In this document: positions 39,225 to 46,960 of the stretch, one piece after another | Position numbering within the stretch: the stretch's first letter is position 1 | How the letters are laid out: the number at the start of each line of letters is the position of its first letter | NCBI RefSeq assembly: GCF_029893585.1 | Contig: NZ_JARXYX010000035.1 | Location: 1 to 64,000 of the forward strand | DNA: 64,000 nt | DNA from: Streptomyces sp. LBL | GTDB taxonomy: Bacteria > Actinomycetota > Actinomycetes > Streptomycetales > Streptomycetaceae | Reading direction: 5' to 3' | Position numbers and translations under genes: made by a program | Notes under the pieces: model-generated | Seen by the model: the letters and a program-made list of their open reading frames with translations, nothing else | The model's database searches: none | What the model was told of the DNA's origin: nothing

Positions 39225-40955
39225 ATGCTCGATCACGTCATCAAAGGCGCGACCGTCGTCGACGGTACGGGCGCTCCCGCGTACGTCGCCGACGTCGGTG
39301 TCCGGGACGGTCGTATCGCCGTCATCGGAGGCGTCACCGAGGAGGCCCGGACCACCGAGGACGCGGAAGGCCTGGTCCTCGCCCCCGGGTTCGTCGATCC
39401 GCACACGCACTACGACGCCCAGCTGTTCTGGGACCCGTACGCCACTCCCTCCCTCAACCACGGCGTGACCACGGTCGCCGCCGGGAACTGCGGGTTCACC
39501 CTGGCGCCGCTCCACCCGGACCGCCCGGACGATGCCGACTACACGCGGCGGATGATGTCCAAGGTGGAGGGCATGTCGCTGGTCGCCCTGGAGGAGGGGG
39601 CGCCCTGGAGCTGGAACTCCTTCGGGGAGTATCTGGACGCCCTGGAGGGACGGATCGCGGTCAACGCGGGCTTCATGGTGGGGCATTGCGCGCTGCGGCG
39701 GTACGCGATGGGGCCGGAGGCCGTCGGGGGGCAGCCGAGCGAGGAGCAGCTCGCGGTGATGCTGCGGTTGTTCCACGAGGCCATGGACGCCGGGGCGTGG
39801 GGTCTGTCCACCACCCAGTCGTCCACCCACTCCGACGGCGACGGGAAACCGGTCGCCTCCCGGCACGCGCTCCCCGCCGAGCTGCTGGCGCTCTCCCGGG
39901 CGGTCGGTGAGCACGAGGGCACCCAGATCGAGGCGATCGTCGCGGGCTGCCTGGACCAGTTCAGTGACGCCGAGATCGATCTCCTGGTGGAGATGAGCGC
40001 GACGGCGGGACGGCCCCTGAACTGGAACGTCCTCACCGTCGACGCGTCCGTCCCCGAGCGGGTGCCCCGGCAGTTGTCCGCGAGTGAGCAGGCCCGGAAG
40101 GCGGGCGGCCGGGTCGTGGCGCTGACCATGCCGATCCTGACCCCGATGAACATGTCCCTGGGCACCTTCTGCGCCCTCAACCTCATCCCCGGGTGGGGGC
40201 CCGTCCTCGGCCTGCCGGTGCCGGACCGCATCGCGCGGCTGCGCGACCCGGACGTACGCGCCGAGCTGCTGGCGCACGCCGTGTCCAAGGAGGCCGGCGT
40301 CTTCCGGCGGCTGACGAACTTCGGGCGGTACGTCATCGGCGACACGTACAGCGAGGCGAACCGTGGGCTCAGCGGGCGGGTGGTGCGGGAGATCGCGGCG
40401 GAGCGCGGGCAGGAACCGTTCGAGTGCCTGGTGGAGATCTGCGCCGCCGACGAGCTGCGTACGGTCCTGTGGCCCATGCCGACCGACAACGACCCGGCGT
40501 CCTGGGCGCTGCGTGCCGAGACCTGGCGGCACGAGGACGTCCTCCTCGGCGGATCGGACGCCGGGGCGCATCTGGACCGGATGTGCGGGGCCCCGTACAC
40601 GACCCGCTTCCTCGGGGACTGTCTGCGCGGGCGGAAGCTGGTGGGGCTGGAGCAGGCCGTGAAGATGCTGACGGACGATCCGGCGCAGTTGTTCGGACTC
40701 CGGGAGCGGGGCCGGATCCGGGAGGGCTTCCATGCGGACCTGGTCCTCTTCGACCCGGAACGGATCGCCGCGGGTACGGCCACCCTGGTGCACGACCTGC
40801 CGGGTGACAGCCCGCGGCTCGACTCCCAGGCCATCGGGATCCGCGCCGTGTGGGTCAACGGGGCCGAGGCGATCCGGGACGACGTGGTGACCGGGGCCGT
40901 ACCGGGGAAGGTCCTGCGGTCGGGGCGGGACACCCGGACGGTGGCGACCAGGTGA
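39225..40955 (+). CDS. N-acyl-D-amino-acid deacylase-like amidohydrolase
   Basis: This 576-residue amidohydrolase (D-aminoacylase/dihydroorotase-like) has the N-terminal beta-sandwich VIKGATVVDGTGAPAYVADVGVRDGRIAVIG, the metal motif DPHTHYD near residue 66, the bridging Cys in AAGNCGFTLAPL, and C-terminal GGSDAGAHLDRM with RGRIREGFHADLVLFDPERI. Family enzymes hydrolyse N-acyl-D-amino acids, but many relatives cleave other cyclic or acyl amides. The ATG at 39225 follows GAGGAGG eight bases upstream. Its stop overlaps the aldehyde dehydrogenase start (GTGA). Together with the cyclase-type hydrolase (2472), it suggests that amide or ester bonds are opened in the pathway. Confidence 0.82.
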   Translation: MLDHVIKGATVVDGTGAPAYVADVGVRDGRIAVIGGVTEEARTTEDAEGLVLAPGFVDPHTHYDAQLFWDPYATPSLNHGVTTVAAGNCGFTLAPLHPDRPDDADYTRRMMSKVEGMSLVALEEGAPWSWNSFGEYLDALEGRIAVNAGFMVGHCALRRYAMGPEAVGGQPSEEQLAVMLRLFHEAMDAGAWGLSTTQSSTHSDGDGKPVASRHALPAELLALSRAVGEHEGTQIEAIVAGCLDQFSDAEIDLLVEMSATAGRPLNWNVLTVDASVPERVPRQLSASEQARKAGGRVVALTMPILTPMNMSLGTFCALNLIPGWGPVLGLPVPDRIARLRDPDVRAELLAHAVSKEAGVFRRLTNFGRYVIGDTYSEANRGLSGRVVREIAAERGQEPFECLVEICAADELRTVLWPMPTDNDPASWALRAETWRHEDVLLGGSDAGAHLDRMCGAPYTTRFLGDCLRGRKLVGLEQAVKMLTDDPAQLFGLRERGRIREGFHADLVLFDPERIAAGTATLVHDLPGDSPRLDSQAIGIRAVWVNGAEAIRDDVVTGAVPGKVLRSGRDTRTVATR

Positions 40956-42403
40956 CCGGGGGACAGCGGCTGTTCGTCGGCGGGGCCTGGGTGGAGCCCG
41001 AGGGCGGCCACTACGAGGTCGTCGACCCGGCGACGGAGGAGAGTGTCGGGTGGGCTCCGGAGGCCTCGCGTGATCAGGTGCGCGCGGCCTGTGCCGCGGC
41101 CCGCGAGGCCTTCGGGTCGTGGTCGCGTACGGCGACCGGGGAACGGGCGGCGGTGCTGGCGCGGGCCGCGGAGATCATCGGCGGTCACCTGGCGCCGTAC
41201 ACCGAGCTGGCCCGGGCGGAGACCGGGGCGACCACGGCGACGGCCCGGGGGATGCAGGTCGGGGTGGCCGCCGCCCGGTTCCGGCGGTACGCGCGGGTGG
41301 AGCCCGCCGAGTGGGCGATCCCGCCGCAGATCAACGAGGCCGGGCCGATGGGGAGGGCGGCGGTGATGGGCGCGCTGGCCGTGCGCCAGCCCGTCGGGGT
41401 CGTCACCTGTATCACCTCGTACAACAACCCCTGGGCGAACCCGGCGGGCAAGGTCGCCCCGGCGCTCGCGATGGGCAACACGGTGGTGGTGAAACCGGCC
41501 CCGCAGGACCCCCTCTCCGTCTACCGGATGGCTGAGGCGCTGGAGGCGGCGGGCGTGCCGCCCGGGGTCGTGAACGTCGTCTCCGGCCGCTCGGTGGAGG
41601 TCGGCGAGGCGGCCGTGGACTCGCCGGACGTCGACATGGTCAGCTTCACCGGCTCCACGGCGGTCGGGCAGCGCATCGCCTCCGTCTGCGGGCGCGACAT
41701 GAAACGGCAGTTGATGGAGCTGGGCGGGAAGGGCGCGGCGGTCGTCTTCGACGACGCGGACGTCCGCGCGGCGGTGGCCGGGATCGGGACGACGTTCTCC
41801 TTCTACAGCGGGCAGATCTGTACGGCGCCGACGCGGGTGCTGGCACAACGGGGGGTGTATGACCGTCTCGTCGAACAACTGGCCGCGTACGCGGGCCGCC
41901 TGAAGGTGGGCGCTCCGGCCGAACCGGACACGATCGTCGGCCCGGTGATCTCCGCCACCCACCGGGACCGCGTGGAGTCGTACGTCGAACTGGGCCGCAA
42001 GGAGGGCGCGGTGGTGGTGACGGGCGGCGAACGCCCGCCCCTGGACCGGGGTTTCTACGTTGCCCCCACCCTCCTCGCCGACTGCACCAACGACATGCGC
42101 GTGGCCCGCGAGGAGATCTTCGGCCCGGTCGTGTCGGTCATCCCCTTCGACGAGGAGGAGGAGGGCGTGGCCCTGGCCAACGACACCGACTACGGCCTCA
42201 TCGACTACGTCTGGTCGGCGGACGTGGCCCGCGCCTTCCGCGTCGCCCGGCAACTGCGGGCGGGCGGGGTGGGTGTGAACACCGTCGGCCGCAACATGGA
42301 GGCGCCGTTCGGGGGGTTCAAGAAGAGCGGGGTCGGCCGGGACGTGGGGTCGTACGCCCTGCACGCGTACAGCGAGGTGCAGGCGATCGTGTGGCCGGGG
42401 TGA
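40952..42403 (+). CDS. Aldehyde dehydrogenase family protein
   Basis: This is a 483-residue NAD(P)-dependent aldehyde dehydrogenase. The Asn region ITSYNNPWANPAGKVAPALAMGNTVVVKPA binds cofactor. FTGSTAVGQ and MELGGKGA contain the general-base Glu, and the nucleophilic Cys sits in YSGQICTAPTR near residue 288. The C-terminal EEIFGPVVSVIPF and PFGGFKKSGVGRDVG motifs are intact. It oxidises an aldehyde to the acid. The GTG at 40952 overlaps the deacylase stop by four bases, showing translational coupling. It ends in a small convergent terminator shared with the toxin-antitoxin pair. Confidence 0.88.
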   Translation: MTGGQRLFVGGAWVEPEGGHYEVVDPATEESVGWAPEASRDQVRAACAAAREAFGSWSRTATGERAAVLARAAEIIGGHLAPYTELARAETGATTATARGMQVGVAAARFRRYARVEPAEWAIPPQINEAGPMGRAAVMGALAVRQPVGVVTCITSYNNPWANPAGKVAPALAMGNTVVVKPAPQDPLSVYRMAEALEAAGVPPGVVNVVSGRSVEVGEAAVDSPDVDMVSFTGSTAVGQRIASVCGRDMKRQLMELGGKGAAVVFDDADVRAAVAGIGTTFSFYSGQICTAPTRVLAQRGVYDRLVEQLAAYAGRLKVGAPAEPDTIVGPVISATHRDRVESYVELGRKEGAVVVTGGERPPLDRGFYVAPTLLADCTNDMRVAREEIFGPVVSVIPFDEEEEGVALANDTDYGLIDYVWSADVARAFRVARQLRAGGVGVNTVGRNMEAPFGGFKKSGVGRDVGSYALHAYSEVQAIVWPG

Positions 42404-42446
42404 GGAGCGCCTGGTCGCTCTCGGACCGTTTGCTCGCTCTCGGGCC

Positions 42447-42464
42447 GGGCTGCCTGGGCAGCCC
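42447..42464. terminator. Short hairpin between aldehyde dehydrogenase and toxin genes
   Basis: GGGCTGC (42447-42453) and GCAGCCC (42458-42464) form a 7-bp stem with a four-base loop between convergent genes. Confidence 0.55.
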
Positions 42465-42479
42465 ACCGGGTTACCCGGG

Positions 42480-42779
42480 TCACAGATCGAAGACGGCTCG
42501 CAGGCCGATCTCCACCGCCTCCATGACGCGCTCGTCCACAGGACCCAGGTCTTCGGTGAAACGGACGGCGGACAGCGTCCGGAACTCACCGAGCACGACC
42601 GTGCCGACCGAAGGCGTGCCGACCGGGATGTCCACGAGTGTGGCGTCGCGAACCTGCTGCGGGTAGATCAGCACGCAGGTCGCGGACTTGTTCTGTTCGT
42701 TGAGCGGGTCGGACGAGATCACCAGAACGTGCGCGGGACCTCCGGCGAACGACAGCTCGTAGACGTGCCCCCGCTTCAC
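42480..42779 (-). CDS. MazF/PemK-type toxin
   Basis: The 99-residue product has the PemK/MazF fold pattern: KRGHVYELSFAGGPAHVLVISSDPLNE, then VRDATLVDIPVG and VLGEFRTLSAVRFTEDLGPVDERVMEAVEIGLRAVFDL. MazF-type proteins are endoribonucleases neutralised by a cognate antitoxin. The GTG at 42779 overlaps the antitoxin stop (GTGA), typical of an antitoxin-first operon. The usual catalytic Arg/Thr pattern is only partly recognisable, so activity is not certain. It sits beside the deletion scar at 43.9 kb. Confidence 0.75.
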   Translation of the reverse strand: MKRGHVYELSFAGGPAHVLVISSDPLNEQNKSATCVLIYPQQVRDATLVDIPVGTPSVGTVVLGEFRTLSAVRFTEDLGPVDERVMEAVEIGLRAVFDL

Positions 42780-43006
42780 CGGGGGGCCACCCGCGCCCAC
42801 CGTTCCAAGGTGGCCTCTTCGCTCTCGGCGGGTTCTGCGGCCGTCGCCACGATTCCGGCTTCGGCCCGCATCCGAGCGGACCTCTCCAGTTCCTCGGCGA
42901 GCATCTGCCGACGCAGTATGCGGGCCGTGTAGGCGGAGGCGTTCCCCTTCGACTTCACGAAGGCGGCCACTTCATCGGGCAGGCTCATCGTCATGTTGAC
43001 CGTCAT
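42776..43006 (-). CDS. Antitoxin, MazE/RHH-like
   Basis: This is a 76-residue protein with an N-terminal ribbon-helix-helix-like start (MTVNMTMSLPDEVAAFVKSKGNASAYTARILRRQM) and a C-terminal acidic, probably flexible toxin-binding tail. It precedes and overlaps the toxin gene. Met at 42994 (MSLPDEV region) is an alternative start. Such antitoxins usually repress their own promoter, which would lie in the 78 bp before the DUF397 gene end. Confidence 0.75.
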   Translation of the reverse strand: MTVNMTMSLPDEVAAFVKSKGNASAYTARILRRQMLAEELERSARMRAEAGIVATAAEPAESEEATLERWARVAPR

Positions 43007-43084
43007 GCCGGGATCATACGGTGCTTCATGTGCGACGTATGGCGAAACGGTCGGTATCCGGCGCGGTAGCTCGGCCGACGTGGC

Positions 43085-43327
43085 TCATGGCCTGTCCGCC
43101 GCCTTCAGTGCGCTGAGCAGGGCGCCGAATGCGGCGGGGTCGGTTGTGAGGACGGTCTGGGCGGGGTCGGCGCTTTCGATGAGGTGGATGGTGGTGGAGG
43201 CGGCCGATATGTGGACGCAGGATTCGCCCTGGCCGCAGTAGGACGACTTCTGTGCTGCGGCCGCGACATGGACGCAGGATTCGCCCTGGGCGCAGTAGGA
43301 CGATTTCTGCCATGCGTAGTCGGTCAT
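43085..43327 (-). CDS. DUF397 protein with duplicated N-terminal motif
   Basis: The 80-residue product contains the DUF397 signature twice: QKSSYCAQGESCVHV and QKSSYCGQGESCVHI, 19 residues apart, followed by one normal C-terminal part (LIESADPAQTVLTTDPAAFGALLSALK). The duplicated DNA is near-identical (57-bp period), suggesting a recent tandem duplication. DUF397 proteins are small partners of XRE-DUF5753 regulators in Streptomyces. Here the ATG at 43327 lies ten bases after the stop of such a regulator remnant, whose HTH is lost. GAGAGGG precedes the start. Confidence 0.85.
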   Translation of the reverse strand: MTDYAWQKSSYCAQGESCVHVAAAAQKSSYCGQGESCVHISAASTTIHLIESADPAQTVLTTDPAAFGALLSALKAADRP

Positions 43328-43337
43328 GAGGGCCCTC

Positions 43338-43931
43338 TCACAGTTCGGTGGCCAGCTTGTGGATGAAGTCCCGGGTCTTCTCCGGGGGGAGAGCCACGGA
43401 TTCCATGCGGTGCAGCAGGTTCCGGTACGTGTCCAGTTCGGCCTCGGCGTCGACCAGTACAGGTCCGTGCGACTGGTCCAGCGAGACAGTGTCGAGCCGG
43501 GGGACAGGGCCGTGGATGTACAGGAACGTCTGGCCCGAACCCGGGTAGGCCCCGATGGCGAACGGAATCGCCTGGATCGTGATGCCCTTTCGCTCGCTCT
43601 GCTCCACCAGGTGCTCCAGTTGACGCTTGGCGACGGCGTGGCCACCGACCGGAATGCGGAGAGCGGCTTCGTGGATGATCGCGCGGAACGGAGTCGGTTC
43701 GTTCTGGTCCAGTAGCGCCTGGCGCTGTAGTCGATGACTCACCCGGTGCTCGATGTCTGATCGCGAGAACTCGGGAACGACCTGTCGGAAGATCTCGCGG
43801 GCGTGGTCGGTGGTCTGGAGCAGTCCCGGGATGTGTGCGGTGTTGGCGGACCACAGTGCGGTGGCGTGGTGCTCCAACTCCGCGATGTTCAGGAGTGTCG
43901 GGGGGAGCACTCTCCGGAAGGTCTCCCACCA
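43338..43931 (-). pseudogene. XRE-DUF5753 regulator lacking its HTH
   Basis: The readable part is a DUF5753 effector domain (WWETFRRVLPPTLLNIAELEHHA; IPGLLQTTDHAREIFR; HRLQRQALLD; FRAIIHEAALRIPVGGHAV), ending normally at 43338. Intact proteins carry about 90 residues with an XRE helix-turn-helix before the WW segment. Here a TAG lies at 43943-43941, just before SRGWW, and the sequence beyond belongs to an ATPase gene on the other strand. A shortened protein from GTG 43910 is possible but could not bind DNA through an HTH. Confidence 0.8.
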
Positions 43932-44136
43932 GCCACGGGACTACCCGAGGGTGCCTCCCGGCTTCTCGGACCGGGACAGCCCGACGCCCCCACTGGACGC
44001 GGAGGACGGTCGTGGCCTGCACCTCGTCCGCGCCTGCGCGAACGCATGGGGGACCTCTGTGCTCCGAGAGCTGGGCGCGTCGAAGGGCGGCAAGCTGCTG
44101 TGGGCCGAGTGCGGTGGCGAGGCGACGACGTGGTGA
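43921..44136 (+). pseudogene. HATPase_c anti-sigma-like protein, N-terminus missing
   Basis: The plus-strand frame reads PGFSDRDSPTPPLDAEDGRGLHLVRACANAW...GGKLLWAECGGE. This matches the C-terminal half of the RsbW-like ATP-binding proteins (the G-R-G-L-x-L-V box) that normally lie divergent from XRE-DUF5753/DUF397 pairs in Streptomyces. The first 60-80 residues, including the N-box, are absent. The reading frame simply continues into the antisense of the DUF5753 remnant. Confidence 0.75.
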
Positions 44137-44241
44137 TGCGGGCCACGCGTGGTGAGACATCCAGGCGCACGTAGAAAGCACGGCAGAAGACGATGTGCTC
44201 CCGCGTCACCGGGATGCTCGGAACCGACCGGCCACCGCCGC

Positions 44242-45786
44242 CTACGCCCGCCCCAGGAACACCGGGTTCGTGAACGCCGCCAATGCCCCCGGTACCGGAC
44301 CCGCCGCCGTCTCGTGCCGCAACTCCGCGCGGACGTAGGCCGCGTACGAGGGCGTCGTGTGCCACTCCACGACCCCCGAACCGGCCACCGGCAGCGGCGC
44401 GCTGGTGAACAGGACGCCCTGGTCCGTGACGAAGCGGACGGTGCAGCGTGGGGCGCCCGTGACCTCCAGGCGGACCGTCACCGGGGTGTCGCGGGCGACC
44501 GCGAGCCGCCCGCCGATGCCCGCGTGTTCGCCCCGTCCGCTGCTCGCCGTGAAGGACAGGGACAGCGTCTGGGACTCGGCGACGTACGAGCGGCCGGCCC
44601 GGATGCCGTCCTGGATCGCCTCGCGGGTCAGGTCGTCGGCCAGGACCACCGTCTGGGGCAGGCCGACCGAGTCCGGGTCGCGGTGGGTGTCGCTGCTGCC
44701 CATCGCCGGGATCCAGTCCCGGCTGCCGTCCCGAACGGACGCGACGAGCATGCTGTCCCAGTCCGCGAGGGTCACCTCGTCGTCGGGTGTGTAGGGGCCG
44801 TTCCACACCTCCACCGCGTCCGCCTCGCCGAACCCGAACTTCCAGTTGCAGCCGACGCAGGTGGCGTGCGGGTGGGCCGGTACGACCAGGCCGCCCGCGC
44901 GACGGATCCGGCGGGCGAAGCGGCCGAAGCGGTTGTCGCGGGCCCGGTAGCGCCAGTCGACGAAGGTGCCGGGATCGATACCGAGGGCGACCACGTGGCC
45001 GTTCCTCGTGGTGACCTCCTCGCCGAGCATGATCAGCAGGTCGTCGCCCGCCTCGGACGCCCAGTGCGCGTGCGCCGAGTGCGTGTTGTGCTCCGAGGAG
45101 TTGATGAAGTCCAGGCCGGCCGCCCGGGCGAGCGCGGCGATCTCCGCGGGGGTGCGGCGGCCGTCCGAGTACCAGGAGTGCAGATGGCAGTCGCCCCGGT
45201 ACCAGGCCCGGCCCCGGCCCTTCGCCCGGGACGGCGGGTACGTGGGGCGGAAGGTCTCGCCGGGTGCGCCGTAGGTCAGCGTGATCGTGATCTCGTACGT
45301 CAGTCCCTGCGGGGCGACCGTGTACGGGCCGAGGGCGATGTGCCAGGTGCCCTCCCGCACCGGTCCGGGGAGGTATCCGGGCGTCGCGTCGTCCGCCCGG
45401 ACGACGAACTCCGTGCGCGCCCCGCCCGACCAGCCCCGGAAGCCCTCGCCGCCCACCTCCGTGCCACGCTCGTCGAAGATGCCGATGTCGAGGGCGTTGC
45501 CCGGGGTGCCCGCCGGGACGGACGGCCGGTCGTAGGTGTACGCGACCTTGATCTCCCGCACTCCGGTGGGGACCTCGACGGGCAGGTACACGAAGTCGGG
45601 GGAGCCGGGAGGCAGGGTGCCGCGCACCGTTCTGGTCTCCTGGCCCCCGTCGGCCGCTCCGGCCGCTGAAGCGAAGCTCACACTTCCCAACGTAAGGGCG
45701 GCGGCGGCTCCCGTCACGAACAGCGCGCGTCTTCCGACGCCGTGGTGGACGTCGTTGTCGTGGTGGACCTCGTTGTCGTCACACAT
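44242..45786 (-). CDS. Secreted PHP-domain metallohydrolase (CehA/McbA family)
   Basis: This 514-residue protein has a twin-arginine-type leader (GRRALFVTGAAAALTLGSVSFASA, residues 18-41), a beta-rich N-terminal domain (50-190) and a PHP phosphoesterase/hydrolase domain. Metal ligands are in GDCHLHSWYSDG (HxH), SSEHNTH, VPAHPHA and GSSDTH. The family hydrolyses phosphodiesters or amide/ester bonds outside the cell; the substrate is unknown. The start at 45786 gives a His/Asp-rich stretch before the RR motif, encoded by a short DNA repeat (CGTTGTCGTGGTGGAC). It is divergent from the LLM gene, part of what I recall as the conserved neighbourhood leading to fbiC. Confidence 0.85.
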   Translation of the reverse strand: MCDDNEVHHDNDVHHGVGRRALFVTGAAAALTLGSVSFASAAGAADGGQETRTVRGTLPPGSPDFVYLPVEVPTGVREIKVAYTYDRPSVPAGTPGNALDIGIFDERGTEVGGEGFRGWSGGARTEFVVRADDATPGYLPGPVREGTWHIALGPYTVAPQGLTYEITITLTYGAPGETFRPTYPPSRAKGRGRAWYRGDCHLHSWYSDGRRTPAEIAALARAAGLDFINSSEHNTHSAHAHWASEAGDDLLIMLGEEVTTRNGHVVALGIDPGTFVDWRYRARDNRFGRFARRIRRAGGLVVPAHPHATCVGCNWKFGFGEADAVEVWNGPYTPDDEVTLADWDSMLVASVRDGSRDWIPAMGSSDTHRDPDSVGLPQTVVLADDLTREAIQDGIRAGRSYVAESQTLSLSFTASSGRGEHAGIGGRLAVARDTPVTVRLEVTGAPRCTVRFVTDQGVLFTSAPLPVAGSGVVEWHTTPSYAAYVRAELRHETAAGPVPGALAAFTNPVFLGRA

Positions 45787-45917
45787 GCCTCCACCGTGCC
45801 GGACGCGTGTGAACTGCCATGGAAAAGCAGGGGAATTGGCGCATACCCGTCATGGTCGGAACGAGATGCCGACCAGTCGGTATGGACAGGTGGGATCCGA
45901 GCCGGTACAGATGATCC

Positions 45918-46802
45918 ATGCGCATCTCCGTGACGATCTTCCTCACCGACGAGACGATCGCCCCGACCCGGCTCGCCCGTGAGCTGGAGCAGCGGGGCTT
46001 CTCCGGCCTGTACCTGCCCGAGCACACCCACATCCCCGTGGAGCGGACCTCGCCGTACCCGGCCGGCGGCGAGCTGCCGCCCGAGTACGGCCGTACGCTC
46101 GACCCCTTCGTCGCGCTCGGCCAGGCAGCGGCCGTCACCGAGCGGCTCGGGCTCGGTACGGGCATCACGCTCGTCGCCCAACACGACCCCATCGACCTCG
46201 CCAAGCAGATCGCCACGCTCGACCACCTCTCCGGCGGGCGGTTCACCCTCGGCCTCGGCTTCGGCTGGAACGTCGAGGAGGCCGCCGACCACGGTGTGGA
46301 GTGGCGCACACGGCGCGAGCTCGTCCGGGACCGGATGGCGTTGATGCGGGCCCTGTGGAGCGAGACGCCCACCGCGTACGAGGGCGCGTTCGGGAGCGTG
46401 CGGGCCAGTTCCGCGTACCCCAAGCCCGTACAGAAGCCGCGCGGGCCGGTCGTCGGCCCGCGCACGCTCGTCGGCGGGGCCGCCGGTCCGAAGCTGTTCG
46501 CGCACATCTGCGGGTACGCCGACGGGTGGCTGCCGATCGGTGGGCGGGGCCTCGGTGAGTCCCTGCCCCGGCTGCGTGCCGAGTGGGCCGACGCGGGCCG
46601 CGACCCGGCCGCCCTCCAGGTCGTTCCGTACGCCGTCCAGCCCGCGCCCGGCAAGCTCGCGCACTACGCGGAACTCGGCATCGAGGAGGTCGTGGTGCAG
46701 CTGCCGCCCGCCGGGGAGGCGGACACCCTCAAGGCGCTCGACGGCTATACCCCCTTTCTCCCGTCTGCCGGTGTTCTCCCCGCTGTGCCTGACATCGAGT
46801 AA
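45918..46802 (+). CDS. LLM-class F420-dependent oxidoreductase
   Basis: The 294-residue product belongs to the F420-dependent LLM group: MRISVTIFLTDETIAPTRLARELEQRGFSGLYLPEHTHIPV, AAVTERLGLGTGITLVAQHDPIDLAKQIATLDHLSGGRFTLGLGFGWNVEEAADHG, and VGPRTLVGGAAGPKLFAHICGYADGWLPIGG. The EHTH motif near residue 36 is typical of F420-using relatives. It stands 158 bp upstream of fbiC in the same direction, separated by a 21-bp tandem array. No CTGACG operator is near, so it is probably constitutive housekeeping F420 chemistry rather than regulon. Confidence 0.85.
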   Translation: MRISVTIFLTDETIAPTRLARELEQRGFSGLYLPEHTHIPVERTSPYPAGGELPPEYGRTLDPFVALGQAAAVTERLGLGTGITLVAQHDPIDLAKQIATLDHLSGGRFTLGLGFGWNVEEAADHGVEWRTRRELVRDRMALMRALWSETPTAYEGAFGSVRASSAYPKPVQKPRGPVVGPRTLVGGAAGPKLFAHICGYADGWLPIGGRGLGESLPRLRAEWADAGRDPAALQVVPYAVQPAPGKLAHYAELGIEEVVVQLPPAGEADTLKALDGYTPFLPSAGVLPAVPDIE

Positions 46803-46806
46803 TCAG

Positions 46807-46911
46807 GTGACGGACGGCGGGCGGGGCGTGGCGGACGGCGGGCGGGGCGTGGCGGACGGGGGCCGGGGCGTGGCGGACGGGGGCCGGGGCGGGGCGGACG
46901 ACGGGCGGGGC
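46807..46911. repeat. 21-bp tandem array upstream of fbiC
   Basis: Five head-to-tail 21-bp units of GTGGCGGACGG-GGGCGGGGC type lie between the LLM stop and the fbiC promoter. The unit is two helical turns and a multiple of three. Confidence 0.95.
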
Positions 46912-46960
46912 GTGGCGGACGACACGTCTGTCCTGATCACCGCGCTCGTATGCTCGAAGG

